A stretch of 46,053 nucleotides of DNA from assembly GCA_026645735.1 (NCBI GenBank), contig JAPKMT010000023.1, forward strand, positions 1 to 46,053, written 5' to 3'. This document shows, in pieces, positions 42,877 to 46,053 of this stretch. The first letter of the stretch is position 1; each line of letters opens with the position of its first letter. Both the position numbers and the translations under genes were made by a program. Origin of the DNA: Flexilinea sp. GTDB lineage: Bacteria; Chloroflexota; Anaerolineae; Anaerolineales; Anaerolineaceae. Below the pieces are notes generated by a model, which ran no database searches, was not told where the DNA came from, and was given only the letters and a program-made list of their open reading frames with translations.

Positions 42877-44388
42877 ATGAATAGCGAATCTATGGAAAAA
42901 AAAGAAAAAAATCAAAAAACGGTCTTCATCAGCGCAGATCATGGATTGGCGTTGGTTTATTTTTTGCAGACAGATGTTGTTAAAACGATGTTATCCAATG
43001 GTATCCGTGTTGTCATCCTGACTGATGACGGTGTAACAGAGAAGGTTCGTTCCAAATTTTCTGAGGATAACCTTTTTTTTGAGGGATTGCGACTGGAGAC
43101 CTTAAAAAATTATTTTAAAAAAGTGGATCACAACCGCCAATATTGGCTGCATTTTTTGCGTTGGATGGGCGGATCGGATAGAGTCAATACGACCGCAATT
43201 GACAGCCATTTGCGGCAAATGAGTCATGAAACATCGAAACGCGGTAAATTACTGATGCCTTTACTTAAAGGATATATCAGGATTCTGCGAAAATCCAGAT
43301 ATGCCCGAAAAAATCTGGTAAGAAGGCAGGTGCGCTATACACCCGTCGTTTATGCTGATCTCTTTGAAAAATATACACCATCTCTTGTGATTGCCAGCAC
43401 TGCCGGGTGGCGGTTAGACCGCTATCTGTTGCGGGAAGCTTCACAAAGAGGCATTGACACATGTATGGCTGTTATTGGATGGGATAATCCAAGCAGCTAT
43501 CGATTGCCGGGTGCACCGATGCAATGGGCAAATTGTTGGTCAGAGATTCAAAAACAGGAGCTGACGGACGGTGCTGATTGGAATCAAGATCGAGTAAATG
43601 TTGGCGGGATTCCCACGTATGACGGATATTTTCAGAAAAAATGGCAGCTTTCGCGGGAAGAATATTTTCGAATGCATCAGTTGGATCCAGATCGTAAACT
43701 GATTTCATTTGCCTGCAGTTTTGTGACTTTCTCTCCGAATTATCAGGACATAGAAGCATTGGTTCAACTGGTCTCTGAAGATGCCTTGAGCCAGCCTTGC
43801 CAGTTATTGATTCGACTTCATCCTAATCATTTTCTTGCCGGATCCCTTTTTGAAGGAGAAGCAAATCGAATTCGCAAACTGATTGAGAACAAATCACATA
43901 TTCATCTTGTGGAGCCTGTAGCACTGGGTGGAGATCTCGGATTTTATTCCGGTGAGGATATGCCGGAAAAATCTTCGATGATGGCGTGGTCAGATGTCTT
44001 TCTAACGGTTTATTCAACGATGGTCGTTGAAACAGCAATCCATAATCGTCCGATTGTCAGTGTATGCATCGATGCCCCTGGCGGATGGAATCAACCGGGA
44101 AAATTCAGCCTTTCATTATCTGAAATCGGAGCGTGGCCTACCCATGAACGTTTTCGAAACGCTCACGCTGGTCGTGTTGTTTACAACAAGGAACAATTGA
44201 AGGATGCCATTAATATGTATTTGGAACATCCAGAAGCAGATGAAACTGAACGTATCAAGTTCGTTCACGATGAATGTACTTTTACAGATGGTTCTGCCGG
44301 TAAAACAACCGGAGAATATTTTTCCCGGCTTGCAGAGCAAGGGAAAATCAGTCCTTCGGTCATCTATCAATTCGATCCAATACAATGA
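42877..44388 (+). CDS. Putative capsule-synthesis/GT-B glycosyltransferase, unknown substrate
   Basis: A 503-residue protein; an in-frame ATG at 42892 is an alternative start, and neither has a good ribosome binding site. The N-terminal half includes FISADHGLALVYFL and an LVIASTAGW strand; the C-terminal half includes LLIRLHPNHFL and MMAWSDVFLTVYSTMVVETAIHNRPIVSV. The latter is a donor-site motif of CDP-glycerol-transferase or capsule-synthesis proteins. No exact family is recognised. Confidence 0.68.
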   Translation: MNSESMEKKEKNQKTVFISADHGLALVYFLQTDVVKTMLSNGIRVVILTDDGVTEKVRSKFSEDNLFFEGLRLETLKNYFKKVDHNRQYWLHFLRWMGGSDRVNTTAIDSHLRQMSHETSKRGKLLMPLLKGYIRILRKSRYARKNLVRRQVRYTPVVYADLFEKYTPSLVIASTAGWRLDRYLLREASQRGIDTCMAVIGWDNPSSYRLPGAPMQWANCWSEIQKQELTDGADWNQDRVNVGGIPTYDGYFQKKWQLSREEYFRMHQLDPDRKLISFACSFVTFSPNYQDIEALVQLVSEDALSQPCQLLIRLHPNHFLAGSLFEGEANRIRKLIENKSHIHLVEPVALGGDLGFYSGEDMPEKSSMMAWSDVFLTVYSTMVVETAIHNRPIVSVCIDAPGGWNQPGKFSLSLSEIGAWPTHERFRNAHAGRVVYNKEQLKDAINMYLEHPEADETERIKFVHDECTFTDGSAGKTTGEYFSRLAEQGKISPSVIYQFDPIQ

Positions 44389-44397
44389 TTCGAAATA

Positions 44398-46053
44398 ATG
44401 AAAAAACTGGCATTTCATCTCATTATTCCGTTATTAACAATTCTTGAAGCTTTCTTTGCAATATTATTTTTATGGAAACCGGCTAAGGATGGACTCTCCC
44501 CAGTCAGAATCAGTTTTATCCTGATAATCGTTCTCGTTTCGTGTTTGATGTGCGCTGGCTGGTTATGGCTTTTCAAACATCACGGGCAATTATATAAAAA
44601 TTGCCCGGTACAAAAGGCTTTCTTTTGCGAAAAGACAGTGCTGATCCTATTTTTTTTCAGCATAATCAGTTTCGCTTTCGCGATTGCTTCTCAATTTTAT
44701 TACGATCATGCACCGGTTGACCGGATCTTTGGTTATGTTCGACAGGCTGTCCCTGCTCTGATTTTTTTTGGTTTTTATCTTATTCAAGGAGCTATTACTT
44801 TCTCCTATTTGCTCTCAAAACCGAAAAAGAATTTTCGGAAAACTTACCAGCAGATTGTTTGGCAAGGAAGGATAATCTGGCAGACAGCTCTGATCGTTAT
44901 GGCCAGTCTGATTCTTATGGGGGCTTTCATCCCTTTACGGAAAAATTATTATCCTTCTTATGATTATTCGATTTTTTCTTACATTGGTCAGCAAATTCTG
45001 AATGGAAAAATTCCATATTTGGAAATTTGGGACCATAAACCACCTGTGGTTTTCTATCTGGATGCACTTGGTTTGTTTCTCGCAAACGGATCCTTGCTGG
45101 GGATCTGGTTGTTGGAATTATTTGCATTAATTACAGGCGCATTCATCTTTTTCAAACTCCTTTCCCGTACATTTTCTGAATCCATAACGATTACGGTAAT
45201 CTTATTAACCATTCTGCATTACGTCAGAGTTTTCGATTTTGGTAATTACACGGAAGAATATGCATTGTTGTTCCAGATGCTTTCGTTGGGATTATTCTTT
45301 TCCAGCTTCTGGACGGTCAAACCACGTTTTTCAGGATTCATATCGGGAATATTGTGCGGATTGGCATTTACCTGCAAGCAAAATACAATCGGTATCTGGA
45401 TTACTTTCTTTATAATGGAAATTCTTTCGTGGATTCAAGGCAAAGAAAACCGAAAACAAATAATCCATCGGGGAATTTTTTTTCTCATAGGATTTCTCGC
45501 CACTAATGGGCTTTGGCTTCTATTTTTCTGGTCCAAGGGTGCGATCCGGGAGTACTGGAATGTTGCTTTTTTGTATAATTTGATTTACTCCGAACAAAGT
45601 ACGACGAATCGTTGGGCAACCGGACTTACGACACTGACTTTTCTGCCGGGAATATCCGCCTTTCTGTTCGCCGGATTTTTTTCATGGGTCATTATTTTTG
45701 TCCAATTTTTTGGAAGAATGCATAAGAAAAAAGTCATTTTTTTCGGATCAGTCGAACATCCGAGAATTTTATTGTGGGCGTTTATATCACTTCCAATCGA
45801 ATTATTTCTGGCTGGTTTATCCGGGATGAATTATCAGCATTATTTCATCTTGTGTTTTCCGCCGGTCTGTATGCTGATTGTCTGGTTGGGAATGCAGATT
45901 TTTGACTTTCTTAAAAAATATACAAAAAATAGAACTGCTGTATTCCTGGTTATTCTCTTATGTGCGGTCGCATCCATTCCCATCGTCCCGCTTTTTCGTG
46001 AAAATTACAAACCACGGATGCCATCCGTGTATACAAAAACTGCTGATTTTCTG
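44398..46053 (+). CDS. GT-C membrane glycosyltransferase-like protein (PMT/ArnT-like), partial
   Basis: Open from the ATG at 44398 to the window edge, at least 552 residues, with the C-terminus missing. Many hydrophobic helices surround a luminal loop beginning YPSYDYSIFSYIGQQILNGK and containing WDHKPPVVFYLD. This matches the D-x-K-P-P-type loop of the PMT_2/ArnT family, which use lipid-phosphate sugars. The ATG comes nine bases after the previous stop and has no ribosome binding site; it lies next to an ATTCGAAATAAT fragment resembling the outer arm of the palindromic repeats. It would add a sugar on the outer face of the membrane. Confidence 0.8.
   Translation, partial: MKKLAFHLIIPLLTILEAFFAILFLWKPAKDGLSPVRISFILIIVLVSCLMCAGWLWLFKHHGQLYKNCPVQKAFFCEKTVLILFFFSIISFAFAIASQFYYDHAPVDRIFGYVRQAVPALIFFGFYLIQGAITFSYLLSKPKKNFRKTYQQIVWQGRIIWQTALIVMASLILMGAFIPLRKNYYPSYDYSIFSYIGQQILNGKIPYLEIWDHKPPVVFYLDALGLFLANGSLLGIWLLELFALITGAFIFFKLLSRTFSESITITVILLTILHYVRVFDFGNYTEEYALLFQMLSLGLFFSSFWTVKPRFSGFISGILCGLAFTCKQNTIGIWITFFIMEILSWIQGKENRKQIIHRGIFFLIGFLATNGLWLLFFWSKGAIREYWNVAFLYNLIYSEQSTTNRWATGLTTLTFLPGISAFLFAGFFSWVIIFVQFFGRMHKKKVIFFGSVEHPRILLWAFISLPIELFLAGLSGMNYQHYFILCFPPVCMLIVWLGMQIFDFLKKYTKNRTAVFLVILLCAVASIPIVPLFRENYKPRMPSVYTKTADFL

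Overview
The window looks like a chromosomal segment of a low- to mid-GC (about 40-45% by eye) Gram-negative-like or monoderm anaerobe. The best fit is Chloroflexota, class Anaerolineae. That is an inference from the mix of genes: C39-like/TPR membrane proteins, three tandem M42 peptidases, a ChlI/VWA chelatase pair, a PIN-TRAM protein next to cysS, and ABC-exported surface glycan genes. It was not tested against a database. No rRNA, tRNA, CRISPR array, phage gene or transposase gene was seen.

Layout. (1) 308-2293: rarA and a convergent, slightly overlapping HAD phosphatase gene. (2) 2577-7058, minus strand: a compact four-gene envelope set made of a solute-binding lipoprotein, a two-helix membrane protein, a membrane-anchored C39-like/TPR protein that has lost its catalytic residues, and a membrane-anchored HExxH putative metalloprotease. 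(3) 7233-10428, minus: three tandem M42 metallo-aminopeptidases. (4) 10826-12858, minus: a ChlI-type AAA+ gene and a VWA gene in the -1 frame, joined at a run of nine A. Together they look like one frameshifted chlD/cobaltochelatase-type gene. (5) 13326-15814, plus: a LysM/M23 cell-wall hydrolase and an AI-2E-family permease, closed by a strong bidirectional terminator shared with metG. (6) 16032-22273: metG (minus), an MFS transporter, a PIN-TRAM protein and cysS (plus), then a terminator. (7) 22330-28933, minus: a YtcJ-like amidohydrolase, a DppA/B/C-type oligopeptide importer with a long attenuator-like leader, and an M20 amidohydrolase. Together with the M42 set this points to a peptide- and amino-acid-scavenging lifestyle. 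(8) 29296 to the right edge, plus: a surface-glycan cluster. It starts at a strong promoter with a winged-helix regulator, followed by a GDP-fucose-synthase-like enzyme, Wzm/Wzt exporter, a methyltransferase, a PseB-like dehydratase, an RmlD-like reductase, a NeuB-like synthase, an SpsF-like cytidylyltransferase, several glycosyltransferases and a GT-C membrane protein that runs off the window.

Between genes, mostly in the first 13 kb, lies a family of palindromic repeats. Each intact copy has ATTCGAA-type outer arms around a 19-23 bp hairpin capped by GCG-NA-GC. The stem sequence differs between copies but pairing is almost fully kept. Shortened derivatives without the hairpin also occur.

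The observations most worth following are the A9 frameshift joining the chelatase subunits, the GNA-loop palindrome family, the structured terminator-bearing leader before the dpp genes, the catalytically dead C39 protein, and a nonulosonic-acid-like gene set that carries a reductase where an aminotransferase would be expected.
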